Assembly: GCF_000223375.1 (NCBI RefSeq)
Contig: NC_017384.1
Coordinates: forward strand, 62,001 to 126,000
Source: Ketogulonicigenium vulgare WSH-001
Lineage (GTDB): Bacteria > Pseudomonadota > Alphaproteobacteria > Rhodobacterales > Rhodobacteraceae
Reading direction: 5' to 3'
DNA length: 64,000 nucleotides
The position numbers and the translations under genes were made by a program. The stretch's first letter is position 1; each line of letters begins with the position of its first letter. This document shows positions 1 to 8,811 of the stretch, piece after piece. Below the pieces are notes generated by a model. It was not told the DNA's origin. It made no database searches and saw only the letters and a list, made by a program, of their open reading frames with translations.

Positions 1-376
1 CCAGCGCGCCGCCTTTGTCTGCAGGCAGCGGGCGGGGATCGGCGCCCGTGGTCAAGGCCAGCGCGTCGTAATCCAGCGCGCTGCCATCGGACAGCGTGAT
101 ACGGCGAGCCGCGCGGTCAATCGCGGTCACGGTCAGGCCGGTGCGCAGGGTGATGTTGTGTTGCTGGTAAAAGGCGGCGGGGCGCAGGTACAGACGCTCG
201 CGTGCCATCTCTCCGGCAAGGTAGGCTTTCGACAGCGGCGGGCGCTGATAGGGAGGGTCAACTTCCGCCCCGATGATGGTGATCGCCTGTGTGTAACCGG
301 CTGTGCGCAGCTTTGCGACCAGCGCTGCCGCTGCCTGTCCGCCCCCGATCACAACGACATGGTTCAGCGCATCCAT
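1..376 (-). CDS. FAD-dependent NAD(P)H:ferredoxin-type reductase, N-terminal part (runs off window)
   Basis: The reading frame opens at an ATG at 376 and continues off the left edge, so only about 125 residues are visible. The N-terminus carries a Rossmann FAD-binding motif (VVVIGGGQAA), then a P-Y-x-R-P-P-L-S-K segment and a later T-x-G-A motif. This order is typical of putidaredoxin/rhodocoxin reductase-like flavoproteins, which pass electrons from NAD(P)H to a ferredoxin or rubredoxin. The partner cannot be identified because the gene is cut. It is divergent from the peroxiredoxin gene, with about 80 bases between them that must hold both promoters. Confidence 0.8.
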   Translation of the reverse strand, partial: MDALNHVVVIGGGQAAAALVAKLRTAGYTQAITIIGAEVDPPYQRPPLSKAYLAGEMARERLYLRPAAFYQQHNITLRTGLTVTAIDRAARRITLSDGSALDYDALALTTGADPRPLPADKGGAL

Positions 377-458
377 CAATAAATCTGCCTTCGTGCTGGA
401 ATAAACGCGTGATGCATATACACATGAGGGGACGGACAAAAGCCCAAAGGAGGCAAGA

Positions 459-947
459 ATGACCATTGCAGTCGGAGACAAGCTGCCCAGCGCGACCCTG
501 TTGCGCCTTGGCGCGGGCGGTGTGGAACAGGTCGAGGTCGATGCCCTGACCGCGGGCCGCAAAGTCGTGATTTTCGGCCTGCCCGGCCCGTTCACCGGCA
601 CCTGCACCACCGCGCATGTGCCCAGCTTTATTCGCACCCGCGCCGCCTTTGCCGATAAGGGCGTGGACGAGGTGATCTGTATCGCCGTCAGCGATGCATT
701 CGTGATGAAGGCCTGGGGCGACAGCACTGGCGCGATTGCTGGCGATATCAGCATGTTGGCCGATCCGCTGTCGACCTTTACCAAGGCGATTGGCCTGAAC
801 TTTTCCAACCCTGCGATCGGCTTTGTCGACCGCTCGCTGCGCTATGCGCTTTTTGCCGAAGATGGCGTGGTCAAGGTGCTCAGCGTCGAGGAAAACGCCG
901 GTCAATGCACCATTTCGGGCGGCGAAGACCTGCTGTCCAAGATCTAA
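459..947 (+). CDS. Peroxiredoxin, Prx5-like (AhpC/TSA superfamily)
   Basis: The 162-residue protein should reduce H2O2 and organic hydroperoxides in the cytoplasm. The peroxidatic cysteine is C49 in PGPFTGTCT, which corresponds to the family motif PGAFTPTCS; the P-to-G and S-to-T changes next to the cysteine are conservative but slightly unusual. The following H-V-P-S-F is also family-typical. Other cysteines lie near residue 73 and near the C-terminus (GQCTIS) and could act in resolution. Length matches the family. A near-perfect Shine-Dalgarno (AAAGGAGG, 447-454) fixes the ATG at 459. The gene converges on the phhB operon with only three bases between stop codons. Confidence 0.9.
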   Translation: MTIAVGDKLPSATLLRLGAGGVEQVEVDALTAGRKVVIFGLPGPFTGTCTTAHVPSFIRTRAAFADKGVDEVICIAVSDAFVMKAWGDSTGAIAGDISMLADPLSTFTKAIGLNFSNPAIGFVDRSLRYALFAEDGVVKVLSVEENAGQCTISGGEDLLSKI

Positions 948-950
948 GAC

Positions 951-1226
951 CTATTGGCCCGCGAATTCATCCATTTTGCGGGCCATTTTCACATCCAGAT
1001 CGGTCAACCCGCCCGCCGAATGCGTGGTCAGCCGCACCTCTACACGTTTATAGACATTGCTCCATTCGGGGTGGTGATCCAGCTTTTCGGCCACCATCGC
1101 GACGCGGGTCATAAAGGCGAAAGCGGCGTTAAAATTCTTGAAGATAAAGCTGCGGCGGATCGCGATTTCATCGCTCGATAATGTCCAGCCACTTTCGAGC
1201 AGCGCGTCCAATCCATCGGGTTTCAT
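951..1226 (-). CDS. phhB: Pterin-4a-carbinolamine dehydratase
   Basis: The 91-residue protein dehydrates 4a-hydroxytetrahydropterin, recycling the pterin cofactor of aromatic amino acid hydroxylases. The diagnostic motif D-H-H-P-E-W (H51, H52) and the downstream V-x-L-T-T-H (H69) with G-L-T-D-x-D are present, supplying the expected catalytic histidines. A longer frame exists upstream, but it is arginine-rich shadow of the neighbouring gene. The ATG at 1226 overlaps the upstream stop in an ATGA, indicating translational coupling. It is the last gene of a ridA-DUF482-phhB operon. No phenylalanine hydroxylase is in view, so its substrate here is inferred. Confidence 0.9.
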   Translation of the reverse strand: MKPDGLDALLESGWTLSSDEIAIRRSFIFKNFNAAFAFMTRVAMVAEKLDHHPEWSNVYKRVEVRLTTHSAGGLTDLDVKMARKMDEFAGQ

Positions 1227-2392
1227 TCCGGCTCTCTTTCCTGTCCATCGCGGCGGAAGGGGCCATAGGTGGTCAGCACTTCGATCTCTTCGTCCACGGC
1301 TGCGGTTTCGGCCTGCACGAAATCGGCGACGGCGGCGCGAAAGCCGGGATCGGCGATCCAATGCAGCGAATGCGTTGGGCGTGGCAGATAACCACGCGCC
1401 AGCTTGTGTTCACCCTGCGCGCCAGCCTCGACCAGCGGCAGGCCCTGTGCAATCGCAAAGTCGATGGCGCGGTAATAGCACAGTTCGAAATGCAAAAAGG
1501 GGTGGTTTTCCAGCGCCCCCCAATAGCGGCCATAAAGCGCGCCTGCGCCGATGAAATTCAGCGCGCCCGCAATGGGGCGGCCATCACGCAGGGCCAGTAC
1601 CATCAGCACATCATCGCGCAGATCGCGCTGGCAGATCTCGAAAAACGCCCGTGTCAGATAGGGCTGCCCCCATTTGCGTGCGCCGGTGTCTTGGTAGAAT
1701 GCCCAAAACGCATCCCAATGGGCTGGCTGTAGCTGATCGCCGGTCAGGCTGACAATCTCGCCGCCGAAATCCAGCGCCTCGGCCCGTTCGCGGCGCAGGG
1801 TCTTGCGCTTGCGCGAGGACAGCGCGGCAAGGAAAGCGTCAAAATCGCGATAGCCGTTGTTCTGCCAGTGAAATTGCGTGCCGATCCGGTGCAGCAGGCC
1901 CATTTGACTACCCGCCGCCGCCTCATCCTCGGTGCAAAAGGTGATGTGCAGCGATGACAGATCGTTCTGCGCGGCCAGTTGCACGGCGCCTGCGGTCAGG
2001 GCGGCCATCACCTCGGGGTCATCGGTCAGGAAACGGCGACCGGTGGCGGGGGTAAAGGGCACTGCGATTTGCAGTTTCGGGTAATATTGCCCGCCCGCCC
2101 GCTGCCACGCATCGGCCCAGCCAAAGTCGAACACATATTCGCCCTGGCTATGTGATTTTACATAAAGCGGACTGACGCCGACGGTTTTGCCATTGCGCAG
2201 CGCTTGCAAGTACAGCGGTTGCCAGCCGGATCGCCCACCGACCGAGCCGCTTTCTTCCAAAGCGTTCAAAAAGCGATAGGTCGTGAACGGATCGCGCGCC
2301 CGCGCCGCACCCGAGGGGTTGGCGCAGGCGTCCCAGTCCGCCGCGCCGATGGCGGCGATACTGTCATGGGTTTTCAGGGCGATGTCGGACAT
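1223..2392 (-). CDS. DUF482 / peptidogalycan-biosynthesis-like GNAT-fold N-acyltransferase
   Basis: This 389-residue protein belongs to the GNAT-related, FemAB-like family formerly DUF482. Family-typical features are D-P-F-x-x-Y-x-F-L-x-A-L-E-x-S near the N-terminus, the basic S-S-R-K-R-K-x-x-R-R-E-R stretch in the middle, and H-S-L-H-W-I-x-D-P near the C-terminus. The acyl donor and acceptor are unknown. The ATG at 2392 is chosen because it leaves a four-base gap to the preceding ridA gene and matches the usual family length; in-frame extensions overlap ridA. It overlaps phhB by four bases. The family is widespread in Alphaproteobacteria and often lies beside RidA and pterin dehydratase genes. 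Confidence 0.8.
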   Translation of the reverse strand: MSDIALKTHDSIAAIGAADWDACANPSGAARARDPFTTYRFLNALEESGSVGGRSGWQPLYLQALRNGKTVGVSPLYVKSHSQGEYVFDFGWADAWQRAGGQYYPKLQIAVPFTPATGRRFLTDDPEVMAALTAGAVQLAAQNDLSSLHITFCTEDEAAAGSQMGLLHRIGTQFHWQNNGYRDFDAFLAALSSRKRKTLRRERAEALDFGGEIVSLTGDQLQPAHWDAFWAFYQDTGARKWGQPYLTRAFFEICQRDLRDDVLMVLALRDGRPIAGALNFIGAGALYGRYWGALENHPFLHFELCYYRAIDFAIAQGLPLVEAGAQGEHKLARGYLPRPTHSLHWIADPGFRAAVADFVQAETAAVDEEIEVLTTYGPFRRDGQEREPE

Positions 2393-2396
2393 CGGA

Positions 2397-2861
2397 TCAG
2401 TTGATCTGGAATAGACCTTCGATTTCCACCGCGACGCCGCGCGGCAGGGCGGCGACACCCACGGCCGAACGCGCATGACGGCCCGCATCGCCAAACACTT
2501 CGACCATCAGGTTCGAGGCGCCGTTCACAACCTCGGGCTGGTCGGTGAAATCAGGGGTCGAATTGACAAAGCCGCCCAGTTTTACGACGCGCACCAACCG
2601 GCCCAGATCGCCACCGCATGCGGATTTCAGTTGCGCCAACAGGTTCAGCGCACAGGCGCGGGCGGCATTTGCACCTGCTGCCACATCCAGATCATCGCCA
2701 AGGCGGCCCTTGATCAACGCGCCATCGGCCATCGAGATCTGGCCCGAAATATGCACCATATCGCCGATCACGAGATAGGGGACGTAATTGGCGGCTGGGG
2801 TGGGGGCATCGGGCAGGGTGATGCCCAGCTCGGCAAGGCGGGACTCGATGGCGATGGTCAT
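2397..2861 (-). CDS. RidA family protein (YjgF/YER057c/UK114), enamine/imine deaminase-like
   Basis: The 154-residue protein has the RidA fold markers: V-H-I-S-G-Q near residue 40, a central V-K-L-G-G-F-V-N-S, and the C-terminal A-R-S-A-V-G-V-A around R131, the arginine that positions the substrate carboxylate in active RidA enzymes. RidA hydrolyses reactive 2-aminoacrylate released by PLP enzymes. The long form (about 150 residues) is common in Alphaproteobacteria and may be a Rid subfamily with a different substrate. The ATG at 2861 is used because a nine-residue upstream extension has no family counterpart. First gene of the ridA-DUF482-phhB operon. Confidence 0.85.
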   Translation of the reverse strand: MTIAIESRLAELGITLPDAPTPAANYVPYLVIGDMVHISGQISMADGALIKGRLGDDLDVAAGANAARACALNLLAQLKSACGGDLGRLVRVVKLGGFVNSTPDFTDQPEVVNGASNLMVEVFGDAGRHARSAVGVAALPRGVAVEIEGLFQIN

Positions 2862-2897
2862 GGCGGCTCCGGTCGGGGAAAGGGTCATGCGCCAAGG

Positions 2898-4082
2898 CTA
2901 GTCCGATTGCGCGGGCGCTGCAACGGCGGGGAGCGGCGGCTCGCGCAGGGCGGTGTGCAGGGCGCGGGTCAGCGGATCGGTGAGGGCGGCCAGCAGCGGG
3001 CGGGCGGGGCCGGTAAAGCGCACCTCGACCGGTTGGCCGGGGCGCAGATCTGCGGGGTGATCCAGCCGCAGGCTGACACGCAGATAGGCGCGACCCTGAT
3101 CGTCCAGCAATGGCTCGGCCGAAATTGCGCTGATATGGGCGGAAATCTCTGCCTGCTGAAAGCCGATCGCCGTCAGGCGGGCGGGCTGCCCAATATGCAG
3201 ATGGGTCGCCTGTTCTGGCGCAATGGGCAATGTGGCCTGTTGCGGCGTGCCATCGGGCAGCAGGCTTGCAAAGACCTCGCCGGGGCGCAGGATCTGGCCG
3301 GGGCTGGCGGTATAGGTCAGCAACCTGCCCGCAACAGGGGCGGTGATCTGATATTGCGCGATCCGCAGATCGAGGGTGTTCCCCTCGGCTGTGATCGCGA
3401 CAAGGCGAGCGTCAATGGCGCTGATTTGTGTGGCAGTTTGGCTCGCCAGTTCCTGTATGCGCATAGCCTCTTGGCTAAAAAGGGCGGCGCGCCGTTCGGG
3501 AATGGCGGCAAGGCCGGCGATCAGGGCTGCGTGACTGTCTTGCAAAGCGCCCAGATCCTCTTGCGCGGCAAGCGCCGCAGCGGCGGGAATGGCGCCGCTG
3601 GCGGCGAGTTGCGCCTGCGCCTCGGCTTGGCGCTGCGCGCGGGGCAGGCGATTCTCTAGCAGCGATAATCGCGCCGAAAGGCCGGTCTCCTCCTGTGCCA
3701 GCACGGCAAGGCTGGCGGCGCGGTCTGCGGCGATGGCGTCCGCAAAGGCCGGGTCCTGCAACGCGAGGCGACGGGTCTGAAGCAGCGCCGCCTCGGCCAA
3801 CAATGCATCGCGCTGCATCCGCAGCGCGCGATCGTCTAGGCCCAGCAGCCGTTGATCGGCGAAGACGGCCTGATCAATCGCACCAAAGCTGTCAGCGACG
3901 TGCCCCCCTTCGATGGTCATCAGGGGAATCGCGGCCATCGGAGCTGTCATCGTGCCGCGCGCCACAGTTGCGGTCGGGATCGGCAGCAGCGCCCCAAGCC
4001 CCCCAAGGATGACCAGCAGAGCCGCCCCCAAATGCCACAGGCTGCGCATCAGCCCTGCAAGCGTATCTTGCCCGCCCCTCAC
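2898..4082 (-). CDS. HlyD/PrtE-type membrane fusion protein of a type I secretion system
   Basis: The 394-residue inner-membrane adaptor would bridge an ABC exporter to TolC. It has one N-terminal transmembrane segment (about residues 13-34), a lipoyl-like half (M-T-I-E-G-G-H-V), a long alanine/glutamine-rich coiled coil (about 75-235) and a C-terminal I-T-A-P-V-A-G-R-L barrel region. It is somewhat shorter than usual PrtE/HlyD proteins (430-470). The start is a GTG overlapping the stop of the upstream ABC gene (GTGA, 4079-4082); an internal ATG at 4049 just before the membrane segment is an alternative. Its transporter partner is degenerate, so this reading frame may be a surviving orphan. 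No RTX substrate is visible in the window. Confidence 0.8.
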   Translation of the reverse strand: MRGGQDTLAGLMRSLWHLGAALLVILGGLGALLPIPTATVARGTMTAPMAAIPLMTIEGGHVADSFGAIDQAVFADQRLLGLDDRALRMQRDALLAEAALLQTRRLALQDPAFADAIAADRAASLAVLAQEETGLSARLSLLENRLPRAQRQAEAQAQLAASGAIPAAAALAAQEDLGALQDSHAALIAGLAAIPERRAALFSQEAMRIQELASQTATQISAIDARLVAITAEGNTLDLRIAQYQITAPVAGRLLTYTASPGQILRPGEVFASLLPDGTPQQATLPIAPEQATHLHIGQPARLTAIGFQQAEISAHISAISAEPLLDDQGRAYLRVSLRLDHPADLRPGQPVEVRFTGPARPLLAALTDPLTRALHTALREPPLPAVAAPAQSD

Positions 4083-5148
4083 GATGCGGCCCGCAGTGGC
4101 TGTGCATCCAATAGCAGCACGTGATTACACAGGCTGATCAGGCGATTATGGTGCGTGGCGATGACAAGGCTGGCGCCGCGATCACGTGCCTCGCCAATCA
4201 AATCGCACAGCCGGTCAATGGCATAGCTATCCAGATCGTTCTCCGGCAGATCCAGCAAGATACTGCGCGCGCCGGTTGCAAAGATCTGCTCGATCGCCAG
4301 CAGCCGCGCCCGCCCGCCGGGCAGGCTGCTGGGCGGCAGTGCCTGGGGCAGGGCGGCCAGTGCCGGTTGTGGTGCCGTCGGCAGTGGCAATGTGACCCCC
4401 GGCCCGCGCGCGATCAGATGCTGCAACAGCCGTGTTTTGCCGCTGCCAGACGCACCGATGATGGCCAAAGCCTCGCCGCCGGGAATGCTGAAGTTCAGGG
4501 GGGATGGGGGCCGGGGGCGTAACCCTCGCAAATCAGACGGTTACCGGCGAAAGGTTGCGCAGCGTCCGGCCCCCTCAGCACTGCCGCCAATGCCTCGAGC
4601 GGCGCATAAAGTTTGCCCGCCAGCAGCGCGGCGGCAAAAAGCGCGCCCATCGAAAGCGTACCTTGCAGGGCAAGGGCCGCGCCAACGCCAATGACCGCGC
4701 TTTGTCCGATCTGGTGCAAGCCGCGCATGACAGCCGCCTGGCGTGTGGGCGCGAGCGGTCTGCGCCACGCAAAAAGGAAGTCGAACAGTCCAAGCCCCAG
4801 CGCAGTCAGCGCAATCGCCGGATGAATCAGCCATAACACCCCCAAAAACAGGGGCAAAAACGGCAGATCCAACAATTGTGGTGCGCTGGGCAGCGCGGCC
4901 AGACGTCCGCCGATGGGCGGCGCGCTGTGCAGAATGCGGATACGCAGATCCTCGGCCCGCAATAGCGCGCCATAGGCACAGGCGGCGATCAGGCTAAGGG
5001 CCAGCAGCGTCTCGATCGCGCCGCTGGCAAAGACCTTGTCATAGACATTCAGCAGATAAAGCGGCCCCGTCATCACCAGCACATTCACCATCGCGCTGGC
5101 GATCAGGGCGGCGCCTAGCGCAGAAGTGATGCGGAAATTCGCCAGCAT
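4079..5148 (-). pseudogene. Shrunken and frameshifted type I secretion ABC transporter (PrtD-like)
   Basis: Two overlapping frames make up the remnant. Frame 1 (5148-4495, 217 residues) begins like PrtD (P-L-Y-L-L-N-V-Y-D-K-V and a T-L-L-A-L helix) but then skips the long TM2-TM5 middle part. Frame 2 (4531-4079) starts only at TTG and carries the ATPase domain: Walker A GASGSGKT, a weak signature L-P-G-G-R and H-loop A-T-H-H. Walker B reads L-L-D-L-P-E, so the catalytic glutamate after the aspartate is leucine, and the Q-loop/helical region is missing. One extra base in the six-C run (complement of 4498-4503) would fuse the frames, yet the product would be about 350 residues against about 570 in the family. 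Most likely a decaying gene. Confidence 0.75.
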
Positions 5149-5311
5149 ATGTGCATCCTGATCCCAAGGTCGTTAACCTATGGGCCCGAGGATAAGGACA
5201 AGGCGTATATATTTGGTTCACACCCGATCCGCCCCCTCGCGGCGGCACGTTGCCCAGACTAGAAGGAATCTGCCCGATTCGCGGCTTGCGCGGTCGGGGG
5301 CGAGGACATTT

Positions 5312-5821
5312 ATGGGCAGGGTATTGCTTGCGTTTGTGGCTGCGGGTGCGGCTGTGTGTGGTGTTGCTGCGGCCGCTGGGCCTTGGGACGGGATCTATCG
5401 CCAATCGGCCAATGGGATCTGCGAACATGTCGGTGCGCAGGGCGGCGCGATTAAGATCGAGGATAGCATCTTTTACGGCGTTGGCATTGCCTGCCGCATG
5501 ACGCGTCCCGTCGATGTGCTGGATATGGATGCGACGCTTTACACAATGGAATGCGTCGACGGCAACGGCGAGGATGCCGACCATTGGAGCGAGCGTGTCA
5601 TGATGATGCGCGACGCCCAACGCGAAGGCGTCATCATGGTCTGGAACGGCTATGCCCTGCGGCACGAGCGCTGCGATATGCCGCCACCCCCACCGCCTGA
5701 ACCCGCGCCACAACAGCCCGAAGCCGCGCTAGAGCCTGCGCCGGCCCGCCCCGCGGCGGTCCCGATTGTCGAGCAGCCGCCGCTGATTGAAACCAGTCAG
5801 GCCACCCCCGCCGCCCATTAA
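5312..5821 (+). CDS. Secreted four-cysteine protein with proline-rich C-terminus (unknown function)
   Basis: I do not recognise a named family. The 169-residue product has a signal peptide (about residues 1-21, cut after A-A-A), a compact mature domain with four cysteines (C37, C61, C81, C121) that could form two disulfides, and a C-terminal tail rich in proline, alanine and glutamate after P-P-P-P-P-P-E. The tail looks like a cell-wall spacer or disordered linker. The ATG at 5312 follows a GCGAGGA ribosome site and opens directly on the signal peptide, so the 44 in-frame residues upstream are discarded. It is divergent from the ABC remnant and converges on the PBP gene. Confidence 0.7.
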   Translation: MGRVLLAFVAAGAAVCGVAAAAGPWDGIYRQSANGICEHVGAQGGAIKIEDSIFYGVGIACRMTRPVDVLDMDATLYTMECVDGNGEDADHWSERVMMMRDAQREGVIMVWNGYALRHERCDMPPPPPPEPAPQQPEAALEPAPARPAAVPIVEQPPLIETSQATPAAH

Positions 5822-5839
5822 CAGCGGGGGCGCTGGGTA

Positions 5840-8164
5840 TTAGTTTGCGCCGCCCAAGATCCCTTGCAGGGCATTGGTGATCGCATCTTGCGAATTGTCA
5901 CCGCTGCCTGCTGTGGGCAGATTGCTGGTGTCCGGCGGCAGGCTGCCTGCAGGCGCGCCAAAGGCCTCGAGCAGCGCGCGATCCAGTGCCGAATCGCCCG
6001 AGGGCAGAAAGCCGCCGCCGTCCGCCGTCAGGCCGCTGGGGTCGACAAAGTCGATTTGCTCGCCCGGTGCGGTCATTGGCAGGGGGGTCGGTGACATGCC
6101 TTCCAGCACGCCAGCCATGGTTTCTTGGAAGATCTGCGCCGGAATGCCGCCGCCGGTCACGCCGTTCAGCGGCGTGTTATTGTCATAGCCCATCCAGACG
6201 CCGATCACATAATCCGCCGAAAATCCGATGAACCATGCATCGCGCGCGGCGGATGTCGTGCCTGACTTGCCTGCGATCTGCCAGCCGTTGACACGGGCGC
6301 GGCGGCCGGTGCCTTCCTCGACCGCGCGCCACATCATCCAGTTCAGTTGGCGCGCTGCGTTTTCGGAAATCACACGATCACCGATGCCCCCCATCGTGCC
6401 CATCAGGCTGGTGTCATCACCTTGCAGGCGCAGCTCGACCAGGCCATAGGGCGTCACTTCAGAGCCGCCATTCAAAAAGCCCGCATAGGTGCCGGTCATT
6501 TCGATCAGGGTCGATTCCGACGCGCCTAGCGCCATGGCGGGCCCTTCGGAAATATCGCCGGTCACGCCAAACGCATGGGCGATGCGGGCGACGTTCTGGC
6601 GGCCTACAGCCTCGGACAGGCGCACGGCGGGGATGTTGCGGCTTTCGGCCAAGGCCTGCGTCAGGGTAATCCAACCTTTGAACGTGCGGTCATAGTTTTG
6701 CGGCGACCATGGGCCAGAGCCGCGCACGTTGATCGTCATCGGGCTGTCGTCGACGATCTCCATCGGGCCGATGCCCTGATCCAGCGCTGTGGCATAGATA
6801 AAGGGTTTGAATGACGAGCCGGTCTGACGCTGCGCCTGCGTGGCACGGTTGAACGCACCCGATGCGCGCAGGTCGCGCCCGCCGACCATGGCGCGCACGG
6901 CCCCATCAGCGGACATGACAACCACGGCGGCCTGCGCTTGTGACCCCTCGCGCACGGATTCTGCGAAGACATGGGTCACGGCGTTTTCGGCAACGGTCTG
7001 GATGCGCGGGTCCAGCGTGGTGCGGATGATCACATCCTCGGTCGTGTCGCGGGTAAAGAATTCGGGACCGGATTCCATGACCCAATCGGCGAAATAGCCA
7101 CCGGCGCGGGCTGCGGCGGCGGCCGACAACTGCGCGGGGTTGTTGCGCGCCTCGGTTGCCTGGGCGGCGGTGATGAAACCCTGCTGCTCCATCAGGCCGA
7201 TCACGACATTGGCGCGGTTTTGCGAACGGGCGAGGTTCGATGTCGGCGCAAGGGCCGAGGGCGCCTGCAACAGGCCCGCCAACATCGCGGCTTCAGAGGC
7301 GTTCACCTCGCGGGCGGATTTGCCGAAATAGCGCTGGGCGCCAGCCTCGAACCCGCGTGCACCTGCGCCCAGATAGGCGCGGTTCAGGTAAAGGGTCAGG
7401 ATCTCGTCTTTGGAATAGCGGATCTCCATCGCCATGGCATAGATCGCTTCTTCGACCTTGCGCATAATGGTGGTGCGGCGGCAGTCGGCCTCATAGGCGG
7501 CTTCGCTTTCCCATTCACTGGGCACAAAGGGGCGGCCAAGACACAGCAGCTTTGCGGTCTGCTGGGTGATGGTCGAGCCGCCGTTGCCTTGCAGCGCACC
7601 GCGCCCTTCGGCCAAGTTGATCCGCACCGCCGAGGCGATCCCAATCGGGTCGACGCCGATATGCCAGTTGAAGCGGCGGTCTTCGGTTGCGACGACGGCA
7701 TTGCGCAGCACGGGGGCGACGTCCTGCGACGAGATCATCCCCGCGAAATGGTCGCCGCGCCAGGCAAACGTCTCGCCATAACGGTCGGCCAGCGTGACCG
7801 ACCCGCGCGTGCGCCCATCAACCAGTTCGGCCATTTCCGGCAGCGAGGTCGATTTTACAAAGACGATGGCGCCAAGGATGACAACCGCCGTCAGGCCCAG
7901 TTTCCAAAACACCGACCAGATGGCCCGGAAAATGCCAAAGATGACAGCGGCGATGCTGCCGAAAAAGCCGCGTTTCTTTGGGACGCGGCGGGGGGTGGGC
8001 TTGCGCCGGGGCGGGGTGCTGTTGCCACCGCCTTTATTGCCGCCACCACCTGCACCGCCACCTGTGCCGCCGCTGCGCGGACGCGGCGCGCTGGTGCTAT
8101 AGCGGCGGTCCGCCACGAGAATCGGCGAGGCTGGGCCGCCGCCTTTACGTTCATCTTGTGTCAT
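5840..8164 (-). CDS. Class A penicillin-binding protein (PBP1A-type, transglycosylase/transpeptidase)
   Basis: This bifunctional peptidoglycan synthase is about 774 residues. A glycine-rich, basic cytoplasmic tail (1-65) precedes one membrane anchor (about 85-104). The GT51 transglycosylase domain has catalytic E161 in V-A-T-E-D-R-R-F and the G-G-S-T-I-T-Q-Q motif. The transpeptidase domain has S450 (S-S-F-K), S-R-N, and K633 in K-S-G-T-T. The disordered C-terminal tail contains D-x-S-N-L-P repeats. An in-frame TTG lies ten codons upstream, but the ATG at 8164 is the better start. Expected in the inner membrane with the catalytic part in the periplasm. Confidence 0.92.
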   Translation of the reverse strand: MTQDERKGGGPASPILVADRRYSTSAPRPRSGGTGGGAGGGGNKGGGNSTPPRRKPTPRRVPKKRGFFGSIAAVIFGIFRAIWSVFWKLGLTAVVILGAIVFVKSTSLPEMAELVDGRTRGSVTLADRYGETFAWRGDHFAGMISSQDVAPVLRNAVVATEDRRFNWHIGVDPIGIASAVRINLAEGRGALQGNGGSTITQQTAKLLCLGRPFVPSEWESEAAYEADCRRTTIMRKVEEAIYAMAMEIRYSKDEILTLYLNRAYLGAGARGFEAGAQRYFGKSAREVNASEAAMLAGLLQAPSALAPTSNLARSQNRANVVIGLMEQQGFITAAQATEARNNPAQLSAAAAARAGGYFADWVMESGPEFFTRDTTEDVIIRTTLDPRIQTVAENAVTHVFAESVREGSQAQAAVVVMSADGAVRAMVGGRDLRASGAFNRATQAQRQTGSSFKPFIYATALDQGIGPMEIVDDSPMTINVRGSGPWSPQNYDRTFKGWITLTQALAESRNIPAVRLSEAVGRQNVARIAHAFGVTGDISEGPAMALGASESTLIEMTGTYAGFLNGGSEVTPYGLVELRLQGDDTSLMGTMGGIGDRVISENAARQLNWMMWRAVEEGTGRRARVNGWQIAGKSGTTSAARDAWFIGFSADYVIGVWMGYDNNTPLNGVTGGGIPAQIFQETMAGVLEGMSPTPLPMTAPGEQIDFVDPSGLTADGGGFLPSGDSALDRALLEAFGAPAGSLPPDTSNLPTAGSGDNSQDAITNALQGILGGAN

Positions 8165-8448
8165 TACTGCTCGCCGCTTGCCGGTTTTGACCAATACTAA
8201 CCGTGAATGGATGGAATGTTGAGGGCCATGAACACTTGCTTTGGGTTTTCATTGCGCACAAAATGCAGGCACAGTGTTCAAAATATGCTGTTTTTGCGTC
8301 AGTTATGGTGCAGCAGTTTTCCGCCGACGGCATGAAATAGGGCCGCACGCTTGTCGAGCTGCATCTTTTTAAGGCTCTCTTTTAGTCGGGCGGCCAGCAA
8401 ACTCATTCGTGAACTGGCAACCGCGTCACAACTCGCAAGGGGAAGAAC

Positions 8449-8787
8449 GTGAAACTCATCATCGCTACGATCAAACCGTTCAAGCTTGAGGAAGTGCGCG
8501 AAGCGCTGACTTCCGTGGGTGTGCGCGGCATGATGGTGACCGAGATCAAAGGCTTTGGCCTGCAATCCGGTCACACCGAAATCTACCGCGGTGCGGAATA
8601 CGCCGTGAACTTCGTTCCGAAGGTGAAACTGGAAATCGTCGTGCCGGACGCATTGGCCGATGAAGTCGTCGCGACCATCGCCAAAACTGCCAAGACCGAC
8701 AAAATCGGCGACGGCAAGATTTTCGTTCTCGACGTTGAAAGCGCGGTTCGCGTGCGCACCGGCGAGACCAATGAAGACGCGCTCTGA
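8449..8787 (+). CDS. glnK: PII nitrogen regulatory protein GlnK
   Basis: The 112-residue PII protein senses 2-oxoglutarate, ATP/ADP and, through uridylylation, glutamine. The T-loop is intact with the modifiable Y51 in E-I-Y-R-G-A-E-Y, and the C-terminal signature (G-D-G-K-I-F-V near residue 90) is present. The start is GTG at 8449, preceded by a good ribosome site (AAGGGGAAG). It lies 24 bases upstream of amtB, the classic glnK-amtB pair in which GlnK docks on AmtB to block ammonium uptake under nitrogen sufficiency. Expression is probably NtrC-dependent, but I could not identify a convincing site in the 284 bases upstream. Confidence 0.95.
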   Translation: MKLIIATIKPFKLEEVREALTSVGVRGMMVTEIKGFGLQSGHTEIYRGAEYAVNFVPKVKLEIVVPDALADEVVATIAKTAKTDKIGDGKIFVLDVESAVRVRTGETNEDAL

Positions 8788-8811
8788 CGCAGAGGCAAGG
8801 GACAGCTATAA

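Noticed and set aside
2475..3659. 394-codon open frame on the plus strand
   Set aside because: Crosses antisense to both ridA and the HlyD gene; low-complexity Gly/Gln/Arg composition.
8165..8448. NtrC-type binding sites upstream of glnK
   Set aside because: Several TGCnnnnGCA-like words occur, but none forms a convincing two-half NtrC site, and no sigma-54 box (GG-N10-GC with context) was clear.
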